Position numbers and translations under genes: made by a program
Part shown: positions 1-9,281 of the stretch, piece after piece
Layout of the letters: each line of letters begins with the position of its first letter
How positions within the stretch are numbered: the stretch's first letter is position 1
NCBI RefSeq assembly: GCF_011392075.1
Contig: NZ_JAAJBV010000010.1
Span: 1 to 64,000 of the forward strand
DNA: 64,000 bases
Reading direction: 5' to 3'
Source: Flavobacterium celericrescens
GTDB lineage: Bacteria; Bacteroidota; Bacteroidia; Flavobacteriales; Flavobacteriaceae
Notes under the pieces: generated by a model
Seen by the model: the letters and a program-made list of their open reading frames with translations, nothing else
Told to the model about the DNA's origin: nothing
Databases searched by the model: none

Positions 1-3000
1 CAATGATGTTTCCTGAATTTACTGCTGCATTGTCTATTTGACGCAATGCTGCATTGTTATTAATGGTTAAGCTTCCGCCTGTGTTTACAGTAACGCTTCC
101 ACCTACTATTAAAGTATGACCCGCATTTAAAACTACATTGGCACCACTATTAACCGTTACCGAACAAGCTTCTAAATCTCCAGTAGAGGTGTAGTTACCC
201 GCAAACGTTACTGCAACATTACGCAATGGAGCGCCATTACTCCACGAAGAACCATTCCATGTGGTAGCGATATCTCCACACGCAATTATATTTATAGAAA
301 CAACTTCATTAGGAAGCCATCCATTATTGTTGTTTTTAATATTTACTTTGAATGAAGTTGATGTAGCAGAGCTTTCTGTGTTGATATAATTTAATAAACC
401 TGTATTAATATCATTTTGTGTAAAAGTACTGCCAACGGTTAGATTTGTTGAGTTTAATCTTAAATTTCCAATAGTTGGAGGTGAAATTAATGTGTATACC
501 TGTTGACTTGCAGTCTGAGCTGAAGTGGTGGCTTCAAGATCTGTGTTTGAAATGGTATATGTTGAATTTGTTAATGTTGTGATTCCATTTTTCACTAGTG
601 AAGGTGGATTTGCAACAGCACTTAAACTACATAAATTTAATGTCCAATTATCAATAGTTCCATCATCACCTGCATATGGATCATTCACATATAGTAACCA
701 ATTTCCATTTGAATTTAGATTTTGAAAAGTACTCATAGGTTCAAAAGGCAAACGATTTCCAGTTAGTGCAGGAACTGAAGCTGTACAAGCAACTGTGCTT
801 CCGGAATCAATAAATGTCGCATCTATATTGTCATTATCTCCACAAGCTTCTTGAGCAACAATGGTATATGTTCCGTTTGGAGCTTCTAGATAAATGGTTA
901 AATCTTGTATGTAAGTGTGTTGTAAAAGTAAATTAATGTTTGCATCACCAATCGCAAAACTATTAGGAACATTTATTGTTGAAACGCTCCATCCATTACC
1001 CATTGCCAATGCTCCTGAATTGTCTGTAGCGTTTGAAATTGTAACATTTGTTCCATTTGAATAAGTATAACCACAACCAATAGTCCCAGTTTGGAATGAT
1101 TTTATTGCTGACGAATTTCCTGTTGCACATCTATTTGCAGGTATAACTCTCCAATAGTAAATAGTTTCTGAAGATAAACCAGTGACAAGAACAGATGTCT
1201 GGGTTTCGGTGGTGTTTCTAACAAATGTACCAAATGTTGGACTAGTAGAAATTTGTAAATTATAATTTTCTGCATTAATATTTGGATTCCAAGTCAAGGT
1301 AGGAGAGGTAGAAACGCCCGTGCTACCATCAGCGGGAAGGGTTGTTGTCTGTGGATAGGCTGTAAAACTTGGATGATATATTGTTAAAGTTATTTTTTTG
1401 ATTTCAGTTTCTGTTCCATTATTTCCTACAATATCTATTTCATAAGTTCCTGCAGCAACTGAGGCTAAATTATTTACAGTAACAGTAAATGCGCCAGAAG
1501 CACTCATTGAGTTTGGTGATATCGCTACATTCGCACCTGACGGTACATTTTGAGCTGTTAAATTTACATTTGCACCGCCAGTTTTTGATAAATCAAAATT
1601 ATAAACTACATTACCAACATTTGAACAAACAGTTTTTGTATCAGCTGTTGATTTAAAAGTAAAGTTTGAAGTTATACCTGTTACTACTAAAGCAAATCTT
1701 TGTGGGCCATTAGAGAGTGTTCCTTTATGAGTAATGTTAATTGTGTATATAGCTCCAGCAGTAGGTGCGTCAATATTAATTCTTTCAACATTGTCAACAT
1801 TGTTATCTCCAGTTCTAATTGCATTTGCAGTAGCGCTAGATTGTAATGCCCACGGATAAAATGTACTAGCTCCTTGAGTGATTCTAATGTCTAAATCATT
1901 TGTTATATCAGGAATAGATTCATTAAGTGTTCCGCTATTAATTTTACTTGCATCGGGAACGTCTGTCCATGTTATCGAACCTAAAAGAGGGGTAGTTCCG
2001 CCTGTAGCAACGACTTGCATTGTAAATGTTTGTCCTTGAGATAATGTTTCTTCAGAAATCCATGAAGTTAATCCATTATTTGTAATGGCTTCTGCACAAC
2101 TTTTAGCATCTAGGTATCCCCAACCATACTGAGCATCTGGCCCTGGTCTACCTCTATCAGTTGCTGTATGAGTAGCTAAACCTTTTAATGTTGCTGCTCT
2201 CATGAATTTTCCGTTTACATTATTATAATGTTGTTGTATTAATGTCAATGTACCAGTAACATTAGGAGCTGCCATTGATGTACCTAACATTGTTGTATAT
2301 TGTGTAGCTGTACCTCCAGTTCCTGAACCATTTCCAGTTGAATAAATTCCAGATCCAGTGCCAGCTCCATCTCCAGTAATGTCCGGTTTTATTCTTCTGT
2401 CGTCTGATGGCCCTTGGCTAGACGAGCTATGAATGGTTCCGCCTAGAGTAATTGCTCCAGTTGTAGTGTTAATTGTTGCATCTTGAGCATTTGCTACAGT
2501 TAGTATATTTTTTGCATTTTTATTTCCGTTTAATTTGTCATATCCCGTTGTTGTTGGACTTGGATTTGCAGTACTTCCATCATTTCCAGCAGACATTACT
2601 GGTAAATAATATGGGAAATTATATGTTATAACATCCCAATTATAGGCTTCGGCGGAATAAGCACCAATATACCATGGAGTACTTGATACACTTGAAACAG
2701 GTACGCCATAAGAATGATTTGAAAGCAACATTCCGTTCATTGCTTCCATAATGGCTTCAGATTCATCGTTGTCCCAATCAAAAGTTCTGGCAGTAGCGGT
2801 AGGAGCCATTCCTTTTGAAGCTGCTACAACTCCTGAGGCTAAAACTGTTCCTGTGACATGAATGGCATGGAAACTATTCGTGTTTCTTACAGTAACTCCA
2901 TCTCCAAATGTTGTTCTTCCATTATATTCTTGATGAGTTGCCAAGATTGCTCCTCCATCCCATATTCTAGGAACCATTCCTGTTCCTGTGAGGTTAAGAC

Positions 3001-3358
3001 CCAATCCACCACCGCTTCTTAAAAAATTCACTCTGGTTGATGTTGCAGCTTCAACATTATCAATTGAGTAATAAATTGGAATTCCGTCAGAATTGATATA
3101 CATTAATTGATCAAAACCACCCTTTGTATTTTCTCTGAAAATAGGTAAATTGTGTTTTTTTGAAAAAAGCAGTGCTTCTTTTTTTTGTGCTTCTTCTCTT
3201 TTTTTAACTTGTAGGTAAAGTTCTTCGCCTTTTTTTAGATCATATTCAGCAGTTATTTGAGCAACTTGTTCTTTTGTTTGGCTAAAAGAAATACAAGAAA
3301 GTGTTAAGAATACTGCTAAAAATCGAAATTTGGTTAAGTTTTTGTAGTTATTAGTCAT
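1..3358 (-). CDS. Secreted S8 (subtilisin-like) serine protease, C-terminus cut by window edge
   Basis: The reading frame is open from an ATG at 3358 to the left edge (about 1119 codons), so the C-terminal end is missing. Seen: a hydrophobic signal peptide (residues about 12-27, ending FSQ); a subtilase domain with Asp134 (RIWDGG), His164 (FHAIHVTGTV) and Ser361 (GTSMAAPNVTG); a fibronectin III-like part (about 690-755); a proprotein-convertase P-domain (about 760-908); then a repeat-like segment and a beta-rich region of the kind common in flavobacterial surface proteins. Family knowledge: such proteases are usually exported by the type IX secretion system with a C-terminal sorting domain, which would lie left of position 1. 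The role, extracellular proteolysis, is inferred. No TAnnTTTG promoter was found upstream on this strand. Confidence 0.93.
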   Translation of the reverse strand, partial: MTNNYKNLTKFRFLAVFLTLSCISFSQTKEQVAQITAEYDLKKGEELYLQVKKREEAQKKEALLFSKKHNLPIFRENTKGGFDQLMYINSDGIPIYYSIDNVEAATSTRVNFLRSGGGLGLNLTGTGMVPRIWDGGAILATHQEYNGRTTFGDGVTVRNTNSFHAIHVTGTVLASGVVAASKGMAPTATARTFDWDNDESEAIMEAMNGMLLSNHSYGVPVSSVSSTPWYIGAYSAEAYNWDVITYNFPYYLPVMSAGNDGSTANPSPTTTGYDKLNGNKNAKNILTVANAQDATINTTTGAITLGGTIHSSSSQGPSDDRRIKPDITGDGAGTGSGIYSTGNGSGTGGTATQYTTMLGTSMAAPNVTGTLTLIQQHYNNVNGKFMRAATLKGLATHTATDRGRPGPDAQYGWGYLDAKSCAEAITNNGLTSWISEETLSQGQTFTMQVVATGGTTPLLGSITWTDVPDASKINSGTLNESIPDITNDLDIRITQGASTFYPWALQSSATANAIRTGDNNVDNVERINIDAPTAGAIYTINITHKGTLSNGPQRFALVVTGITSNFTFKSTADTKTVCSNVGNVVYNFDLSKTGGANVNLTAQNVPSGANVAISPNSMSASGAFTVTVNNLASVAAGTYEIDIVGNNGTETEIKKITLTIYHPSFTAYPQTTTLPADGSTGVSTSPTLTWNPNINAENYNLQISTSPTFGTFVRNTTETQTSVLVTGLSSETIYYWRVIPANRCATGNSSAIKSFQTGTIGCGYTYSNGTNVTISNATDNSGALAMGNGWSVSTINVPNSFAIGDANINLLLQHTYIQDLTIYLEAPNGTYTIVAQEACGDNDNIDATFIDSGSTVACTASVPALTGNRLPFEPMSTFQNLNSNGNWLLYVNDPYAGDDGTIDNWTLNLCSLSAVANPPSLVKNGITTLTNSTYTISNTDLEATTSAQTASQQVYTLISPPTIGNLRLNSTNLTVGSTFTQNDINTGLLNYINTESSATSTSFKVNIKNNNNGWLPNEVVSINIIACGDIATTWNGSSWSNGAPLRNVAVTFAGNYTSTGDLEACSVTVNSGANVVLNAGHTLIVGGSVTVNTGGSLTINNNAALRQIDNAAVNSGNII

Positions 3359-3423
3359 AAAATTGGGGGATTTATAACGGCTAATGTAATAAAAATAAAT
3401 TAAGTAAAAAATTTGTTATTTGT

Positions 3424-3453
3424 TTGATAGTTAAAATTGAATATTTATATTTG
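3424..3453 (+). promoter_or_regulatory. Promoter for tRNA-Leu
   Basis: A TTG (3424-3426) and TATATTTG (3446-3453) are separated by 19 bases. This matches the Bacteroidota sigma-A consensus TTG-N17-23-TAnnTTTG. The tRNA begins 13 bases further on. Confidence 0.75.
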
Positions 3454-3466
3454 CACTCCAATTGTC

Positions 3467-3548
3467 GCGGGTATGGTGAAATTGGTAGACACGCCAGACT
3501 TAGGATCTGGTGCCGCAAGGTGTGAAGGTTCGAGTCCTTTTACCCGCA
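3467..3548 (+). tRNA. tRNA-Leu (anticodon UAG)
   Basis: The acceptor strands GCGGGTA (3467-3473) and TACCCGC (3541-3547) pair perfectly, followed by discriminator A and an encoded CA. The anticodon stem-loop GCCAGACTTAGGATCTGGT presents TAG. A variable arm typical of class II tRNAs (GTGCCGCAAGGTGT) and a T-arm with GGTTCGAGTCC are present. At 82 nt it has normal tRNA-Leu length. It decodes CUA/CUG leucine codons. Confidence 0.96.
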
Positions 3549-3553
3549 CATAT

Positions 3554-3590
3554 AAAAAAACCCTTAACTGTTTAAAGTTAAGGGTTTTTT
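3554..3590 (+). terminator. Rho-independent terminator of tRNA-Leu
   Basis: Inverted repeat AACCCTTAAC / GTTAAGGGTT with an 8-base loop, followed by a run of T. It directly follows the tRNA. Confidence 0.9.
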
Positions 3591-3652
3591 ATTGCGCTTA
3601 ATTTTTTATAAACTTATGTTTTTTTGTTACATTCAACACAACTCTTATTTTT

Positions 3653-3679
3653 TTGTTTTCTTTTTTGTTTATACATTTG
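3653..3679 (+). promoter_or_regulatory. Promoter of the glycoside hydrolase operon
   Basis: TTG at 3653-3655 and TACATTTG at 3672-3679 with a 16-base spacer, 16 bases before the ATG of the GH31 gene. It indicates that the three downstream carbohydrate genes have their own promoter and are not simply the tail of a longer operon. Confidence 0.6.
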
Positions 3680-3695
3680 AATTCACGCAAAAAAT

Positions 3696-6119
3696 ATGAA
3701 AAAACTACTTTTTTTTCTTTTTTTATCCACATTTTCGTTTGCTCAAAATGTCGATAGAAAATATATAGATTTATCGCAAACTGAAGATGGAATTTCTATT
3801 GCTGTTTCTGATGGGAATTATTTCATAAAATTTATTAATGAAAAAATAATTGAAACAATATTTGTTCCAAAAGGTGAAAAAAATAACGCTATTTCTAATG
3901 CGGTAATTTTAAGTACTAAGATTAAAAACCTAACTTTTTATTCAGAATCCAATTCAATAGATTGTTATCCGAGTTTTGGCACATTTAAAATTAGGATACA
4001 AAAATCACCTTTTAAAATAAGCTATATTAATAATGGTGTTGAAATTCTTTCCGAAAAAGATGGTTATGTCAAGCAAAAGCATATTCCGTTAGAATCTGTT
4101 CGAGAAAACATAAAAGTTGATTCTATAGAAATGCTCCGATTTAATATTTCTACAGACGAGGTACTTTATGGCGGCGGGGCTAGGGCATTAGGTATGAATA
4201 GAAGAGGGAATAAATTAGCGCTATACAACAGAGCACATTATGGTTACGAAACGCATGCTGAACTTATGAATTTCTGTATTCCTTTAGTGTTGTCTTCTAA
4301 ATTATACGCTGTACATTTCGATAATTCAGCAATTGGTTATTTGGATTTGGATAGCAAAAAAAATAATACGTTGTCTTATGAAACCATTTCTGGAAGAAAA
4401 ACATATCAAGTGATTGTTGGTGATTCTTGGGCTGATTTATTGAAAAACTATACAGATTTAACTGGTAAACAACCTCTTCCGCCACGATGGGCATTTGGAA
4501 ATTTCGCTTCTCGATTTGGTTACCACTCTCAGCAAGAAGTAGAAAATACGATTCAAAAATTTGAAGACGAAAAAATTCCTGTAGATGCAATAATTTTAGA
4601 TTTGTATTGGTTTGGAAAAACGATACAAGGTACAATGGGTAATTTGGATTGGGATAAAGATAATTTTCCAAATCCTGAAAGAATGATGACTAATTTAAAT
4701 GCTAAAGGAGTAAAAACGATTTTAATTACGGAGCCATTCATATTAACGACTTCATCAAAATGGCAAGAAACTGTTGATAAAAATGTGTTAGCAACTACTA
4801 AAAATGGAATTCCTGCGACTTGGAATTTCTATTTTGGGAATACAGGGATCATTGATATTTTTAAATCCGAAGGAAAAGTATGGTTTTGGGATGTATATAA
4901 ACGCCTAATAAATCAAGGGATACAAGGAATTTGGGGCGATTTAGGTGAGCCTGAAGTTTTTCCATCAGAGGTTATAACTGCTGGAGGAAATGCTGATGAA
5001 ATACATAATATTTATGGAAACAATTGGGCAAAATTAATTGCTGAAGGGTATCAAAAAGATTTTCCAAATATTCGACCATTCATTTTAATGCGTTCTGGTT
5101 ATTCAGGTTCTCAGCGTTATGGAATGATTCCTTGGAGCGGAGATGTAAATAGAAGTTGGGGAGGTTTGCAAAGTCAAATGGAAATAGCTTTGCAAATGGG
5201 CATGCAGGGAATGAGTTATATGCACAGTGATTTAGGTGGGTTTGCAGGCGCTAACTTAGATGATGAGCTATATGTGCGTTGGTTGCAATATGGTGTTTTT
5301 AACCCTATTTTCCGACCTCATGCTCAGGAAGAAGTGGCTTCAGAACCAATTTACAGAAGCGATTGGGCAAAAAAACTTGCAAAACAAGCTATAGAATTAC
5401 GTTATCAATTATTACCTTATAATTACAATTTGGCATTCGAAAACTCGCAAACTGGAAAACCTTTGATGCGACCTTTGTTTTTTGAAGAACCAAATAATAA
5501 AGAGTTACTATTAAAATCAGATGGCTATTTATGGGGAAATGATTTTTTAATATATCCAGTTACAGAAAAAGGACAAAAAACAAAAGAAATCTACTTTCCA
5601 AAATCAGCGAACTGGTATGACTTTTATACGGGTAAAAAATATGAAGGAGGTTCAACACAAATTGTAGATTTAAAAGAAAATGAAATCCCAACTTTTGTTA
5701 GAGGTGGAAGTTTTATACCGATGAGTAAATTAATGCAAAACACTCAAAATTATAGCCTAAATAATTTTGATGTCCATTTTTATTTTGATGAATTTAATGA
5801 AAAAACAAAATTAAATCTATATAATGATGATGGTGTTACCCCAAATTGTTTTGAAAATTCAAAATATGAAAAATTTGATTTTAAAAGTAAATATAAAAAT
5901 CAAATTTTAAACCTAAAAATAGAATACGATCGAGCATTTTTAAATACAGAAAGTAAAAAAGTAAATGTAATAATTCATGGTTTTGATAAAAAACCATCAA
6001 GTATTATTTTGAACCAAAAAAGAATAAAAAAATCCAAATACAAATTTGAAAATAATCTAATAATAATTTCTTTGGACTGTGAATTAGATTTAACACATGA
6101 AATTGAAATTAAACGTTAA
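3696..6119 (+). CDS. GH31 family alpha-glucosidase, secreted
   Basis: 807 residues with a signal peptide (about 1-16, ending FAQ). The GH31 barrel is recognised by the nucleophile motif GIWGDLGEPE (Asp415) and the acid/base motif WSGDVNRSW (Asp483), with an N-terminal galactose-mutarotase-like region (GGGARALGMNRRGN) and a C-terminal beta region. Family knowledge: retaining alpha-glucosidases or alpha-xylosidases that release monosaccharides from non-reducing ends. The two GH13 genes directly downstream favour alpha-glucosidase activity on maltodextrins, most likely in the periplasm. The exact linkage specificity cannot be read from the sequence. No T9SS sorting domain is visible. Confidence 0.93.
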   Translation: MKKLLFFLFLSTFSFAQNVDRKYIDLSQTEDGISIAVSDGNYFIKFINEKIIETIFVPKGEKNNAISNAVILSTKIKNLTFYSESNSIDCYPSFGTFKIRIQKSPFKISYINNGVEILSEKDGYVKQKHIPLESVRENIKVDSIEMLRFNISTDEVLYGGGARALGMNRRGNKLALYNRAHYGYETHAELMNFCIPLVLSSKLYAVHFDNSAIGYLDLDSKKNNTLSYETISGRKTYQVIVGDSWADLLKNYTDLTGKQPLPPRWAFGNFASRFGYHSQQEVENTIQKFEDEKIPVDAIILDLYWFGKTIQGTMGNLDWDKDNFPNPERMMTNLNAKGVKTILITEPFILTTSSKWQETVDKNVLATTKNGIPATWNFYFGNTGIIDIFKSEGKVWFWDVYKRLINQGIQGIWGDLGEPEVFPSEVITAGGNADEIHNIYGNNWAKLIAEGYQKDFPNIRPFILMRSGYSGSQRYGMIPWSGDVNRSWGGLQSQMEIALQMGMQGMSYMHSDLGGFAGANLDDELYVRWLQYGVFNPIFRPHAQEEVASEPIYRSDWAKKLAKQAIELRYQLLPYNYNLAFENSQTGKPLMRPLFFEEPNNKELLLKSDGYLWGNDFLIYPVTEKGQKTKEIYFPKSANWYDFYTGKKYEGGSTQIVDLKENEIPTFVRGGSFIPMSKLMQNTQNYSLNNFDVHFYFDEFNEKTKLNLYNDDGVTPNCFENSKYEKFDFKSKYKNQILNLKIEYDRAFLNTESKKVNVIIHGFDKKPSSIILNQKRIKKSKYKFENNLIIISLDCELDLTHEIEIKR

Positions 6120-6120
6120 T

Positions 6121-7776
6121 ATGAAAAATTCAATTCTTACAATTGCACTTGTTTCTTTATTAATTTCGAGTTGTTCATCAACAAAAGAGATAAAGAATAC
6201 ACCAACTAAAACACCTTTCGTATGGGAGGGAGCCAATGTTTATTTTTTAATGACGGATAGATTTTTAAATGGAAATCCAAATAATGATAACATCATCAAA
6301 AGAGATAAACCAACAGCTAAATTACGCGGCTTTGAAGGTGGAGATATTCGTGGTGTGATTCAAAAATTAGAAGAGGGCTATTTTTCTGATTTAGGAATTA
6401 ATGTAATTTGGATGACACCTGTTGTGGAACAAATTCATGGCTCTGTAGATGAAGGAACAGGCAATACATATGGTTTTCATGGTTATTGGACAAAAGATTG
6501 GACTGCACTTGATCCAAGTTTTGGTACTAGAGAAGACTTGAAAGAATTGGTTGATAAAGCACATGCTAAAGGGATTAGAATTATGCTTGATGCCGTAATT
6601 AATCATACTGGTCATGCAACAGAAATTGATGATAAATATCCTGATAGTTGGGTGCGTTCAACGCCTAATTGCAAATATAATTCATATGATTCTAATATAA
6701 ATTGCACCTTGGTCACAGGGCTTTTTGATGTAAAAACCGAAAGTAAAGAAAATGTAGAATTGCCACCTTTTTTAGTTGAAAAATGGAAAAAAGAAGGGCG
6801 TTATGAACAAGAAATAGCAGAATTAGACGCTTTTTTCAAAAAAACTGGTTATCCAAGAGCACCTAGATATTATATCATGAAGTGGTTGTCGGATTATATT
6901 TTAGACTTTGGTATAGATGCTTATAGGGTCGATACCGTAAAGCATACTACAGAAGATGTTTGGGCAGATTTTGGAAAAGTTTGCGAAATGACTTTTGCTG
7001 AATTTAAAGCTAAAAATCCTACAAAGGTATTAGATAATAGCGCGTTTTTTACTGTTGGGGAAGTTTATGGGTACAATATTGGTAGCAAACGATTATATGA
7101 TTATGGCGATAGAAAAGTTGATTATTATGCCAATGGTTTTACAGGATTAATCAATTTTGATTTTAGAAACGAAGCAAAAATGAATTATGAAGAATTATTT
7201 TCAAAATATTCAAATATTCTTCAAAATGACTTAAAAGGAAATACGGTAATGAATTATGTGTCTTCGCATGATGATGGCTGGCCTTTTGATAAAAAAAGAG
7301 AAAAAACTTTTGAAAGCGGCACAAAACTATTACTTGCTCCTGGAATTTCACAAATTTATTATGGAGATGAAACCGCTCGATCATTAGATATTGAAGGAAC
7401 CACAGGTGATGCAACACTTCGTTCAATGATGAATTGGGATGATATTGTAGGTAAAGAATCAACAAAAGAATTACTTGTACATTATCAGAAGTTGGGCGTT
7501 TTTAGAAAAAATCATCCTGCAATTGGAGCTGGTGTGCACCAAAAAATATCAAGTAATTATTATTTGTTTACCAGAACATTTTCTTCAGAAAACTATACAG
7601 ATAAAGTTGTAGTGGGCTTAGATTTTCCCATCGGTAACAAAGAAATTAATGTTGCAAATTATTTTCCAGAGGGCACTAGTGTAAGAGATGCTTATTCAGG
7701 ACAATTAGCCAAAGTGGAAAATGGAAAAATTACAATCAACACAAATTATACTATATTATTAATCGAAATTTTATAA
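6121..7776 (+). CDS. GH13 alpha-amylase, lipoprotein (MalS-like)
   Basis: I chose the ATG at 6121, one base after the stop of the GH31 gene, and not an in-frame ATG at 6097. This start gives a lipoprotein signal with lipobox LISSC. 551 residues. GH13 conserved regions: DAVINH, AYRVDTVKH (nucleophile Asp271), GEVYG (acid/base Glu314), SSHDD (Asp384). The layout between the first and second regions (GLFDVKTES, then PRAPRYYIMKWLSDYILDFGIDAYR) resembles the periplasmic amylase MalS group. Inferred role: endo-cleavage of starch or maltodextrin at the cell envelope, cotranscribed with its neighbours. Confidence 0.92.
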   Translation: MKNSILTIALVSLLISSCSSTKEIKNTPTKTPFVWEGANVYFLMTDRFLNGNPNNDNIIKRDKPTAKLRGFEGGDIRGVIQKLEEGYFSDLGINVIWMTPVVEQIHGSVDEGTGNTYGFHGYWTKDWTALDPSFGTREDLKELVDKAHAKGIRIMLDAVINHTGHATEIDDKYPDSWVRSTPNCKYNSYDSNINCTLVTGLFDVKTESKENVELPPFLVEKWKKEGRYEQEIAELDAFFKKTGYPRAPRYYIMKWLSDYILDFGIDAYRVDTVKHTTEDVWADFGKVCEMTFAEFKAKNPTKVLDNSAFFTVGEVYGYNIGSKRLYDYGDRKVDYYANGFTGLINFDFRNEAKMNYEELFSKYSNILQNDLKGNTVMNYVSSHDDGWPFDKKREKTFESGTKLLLAPGISQIYYGDETARSLDIEGTTGDATLRSMMNWDDIVGKESTKELLVHYQKLGVFRKNHPAIGAGVHQKISSNYYLFTRTFSSENYTDKVVVGLDFPIGNKEINVANYFPEGTSVRDAYSGQLAKVENGKITINTNYTILLIEIL

Positions 7777-7779
7777 ACT

Positions 7780-9189
7780 ATGAAAAAGATATTTTTATCA
7801 GTTATGATGCTTTCAGCTTTAATTAGTTGTAAGCAAGAACCTAAACAAGAAGATACAACAGCAGAAATTGCAGCATTTTCTCCTGAAGTAGAAGAAAACG
7901 GAGTAATATATGAAGCAAATATTCGTCAATATTCGCCAGAAGGTACTTTTAATGAATTCACTAAAGATATTCCAAAATTAAAAGAATTAGGAGTAAAAGT
8001 TATTTGGTTAATGCCAGTATTTCCAATTTCTGAGACAAAAAGAAAAGCAACCGGAGGAGCGGATAGCAAATTTGCATCAGAAATGCCAAAAGAAGAACAA
8101 GCCAAATATCTAGGAAGCTATTATGCTGTAACTGATTTTAAAGCGATTAATCCAGAGTTTGGTACTATTGAAGATTTTAGAAAATTAGTAAAAACTGCAC
8201 ACGAAAATGGAATTTATGTAATTTTAGATTGGGTACCAAATCATACGGGTTGGGATCATGTTTGGTTAAAAGAGCATCCAGAATTTTACACTAAAAATGA
8301 AAAAGGCGAAATTACACATCCAAAAGACACTGACTGGACTGATGTTGCAGATTTAAATTATGACAACAAAGAACTTCATAAAGTAATGACGGCAGATATG
8401 ATGCATTGGATTAAAAATGAAGGAGTTGATGGATTCCGTTGCGATGTAGCTGGTTCGGTGCCAGTAGAATTTTGGCAAAAAGCAATTCCAGAATTACGTA
8501 AAGAAAAAAATATTTTTATGTTAGCAGAAGCTTGGGAACCAGCATTGCTTAAAGATAATTTATTTGATATGGTTTATGGATGGGATGCCCATCATACATT
8601 CAATAAAATTGCGCAAGGGAAAGAAACTGTTGCTGCATGGGATGCTTACATTGAAAAGCGTATGAAAGACTATGAAGCAAATGATATTTTGATGAATTTT
8701 GTGGATAATCATGACGAAAATTCTTGGAATGGAACGATTAAAGGCAGGTTGGGAGCAGCAGAAGAAGCAATGACAGCGTTGTCATATGTAATGCCAGGGA
8801 TGCCATTAATTTACAGTGGAAACGAATATGGATTAGACCATAGTTTGAAATTCTTTGAAAAAGATTCAATTCCAAAAACAAAAGGTGCGGAATGGGAATT
8901 AAGAGCTAAATTAGGAAAATTAAAAGCAGAGAATATAGCTCTAAACGGTGGGAAAAACAAAGCAACTTATAAGAGAATTAAAGCCTCTAATGAAAATGTC
9001 TTAGTATTTGAAAGAGAAAAAAACGGTAAAAAAGTAATTTATATAGCAAACTTTTCTGCAAAACCAGTTGATGTATCTGTACCATTAAAAGGTCAGTTTA
9101 AAGATTATATGACAGGTAAAACAATTGAATTTAATGAAAAACAAATTCATTCATTAACACCTTGGCAATATTATATTTTGACAGAATAG
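7780..9189 (+). CDS. GH13 alpha-amylase, lipoprotein
   Basis: 469 residues. The signal peptide ends in lipobox LISC (Cys17), so it is a membrane-anchored lipoprotein. GH13 regions are visible: DWVPNH, GFRCDVAG (nucleophile Asp222), LAEAW (acid/base Glu250) and FVDNHDEN (Asp312), followed by a short C-terminal beta domain. It starts 3 bases after the previous stop and ends at a terminator, so it is the last gene of a three-gene alpha-glucan operon. No SusC/SusD transport pair is in this window, so uptake genes must lie elsewhere. Confidence 0.92.
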   Translation: MKKIFLSVMMLSALISCKQEPKQEDTTAEIAAFSPEVEENGVIYEANIRQYSPEGTFNEFTKDIPKLKELGVKVIWLMPVFPISETKRKATGGADSKFASEMPKEEQAKYLGSYYAVTDFKAINPEFGTIEDFRKLVKTAHENGIYVILDWVPNHTGWDHVWLKEHPEFYTKNEKGEITHPKDTDWTDVADLNYDNKELHKVMTADMMHWIKNEGVDGFRCDVAGSVPVEFWQKAIPELRKEKNIFMLAEAWEPALLKDNLFDMVYGWDAHHTFNKIAQGKETVAAWDAYIEKRMKDYEANDILMNFVDNHDENSWNGTIKGRLGAAEEAMTALSYVMPGMPLIYSGNEYGLDHSLKFFEKDSIPKTKGAEWELRAKLGKLKAENIALNGGKNKATYKRIKASNENVLVFEREKNGKKVIYIANFSAKPVDVSVPLKGQFKDYMTGKTIEFNEKQIHSLTPWQYYILTE

Positions 9190-9210
9190 TCTAATAAAAA
9201 ATCAAATTTT

Positions 9211-9244
9211 AAAGTCCTGTTGTTTTCGGCAGGACTTTTTATTT
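9211..9244 (+). terminator. Terminator of the glycoside hydrolase operon
   Basis: Stem AGTCCTG / CAGGACT with a 10-base loop and a following T-run. Confidence 0.88.
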
Positions 9245-9281
9245 AAAAATTATAACCGATATTTGTAAAAAAACAAAATCT

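Noticed and set aside
525..725. 66-codon plus-strand ORF inside the protease gene
   Set aside because: It lies entirely on the opposite strand of a well-supported subtilase reading frame and has no family features.
4297..7465. Several minus-strand ORFs of 60-124 codons opposite the glycoside hydrolases
   Set aside because: They are antisense shadows of conserved GH31/GH13 genes, with low-complexity products.
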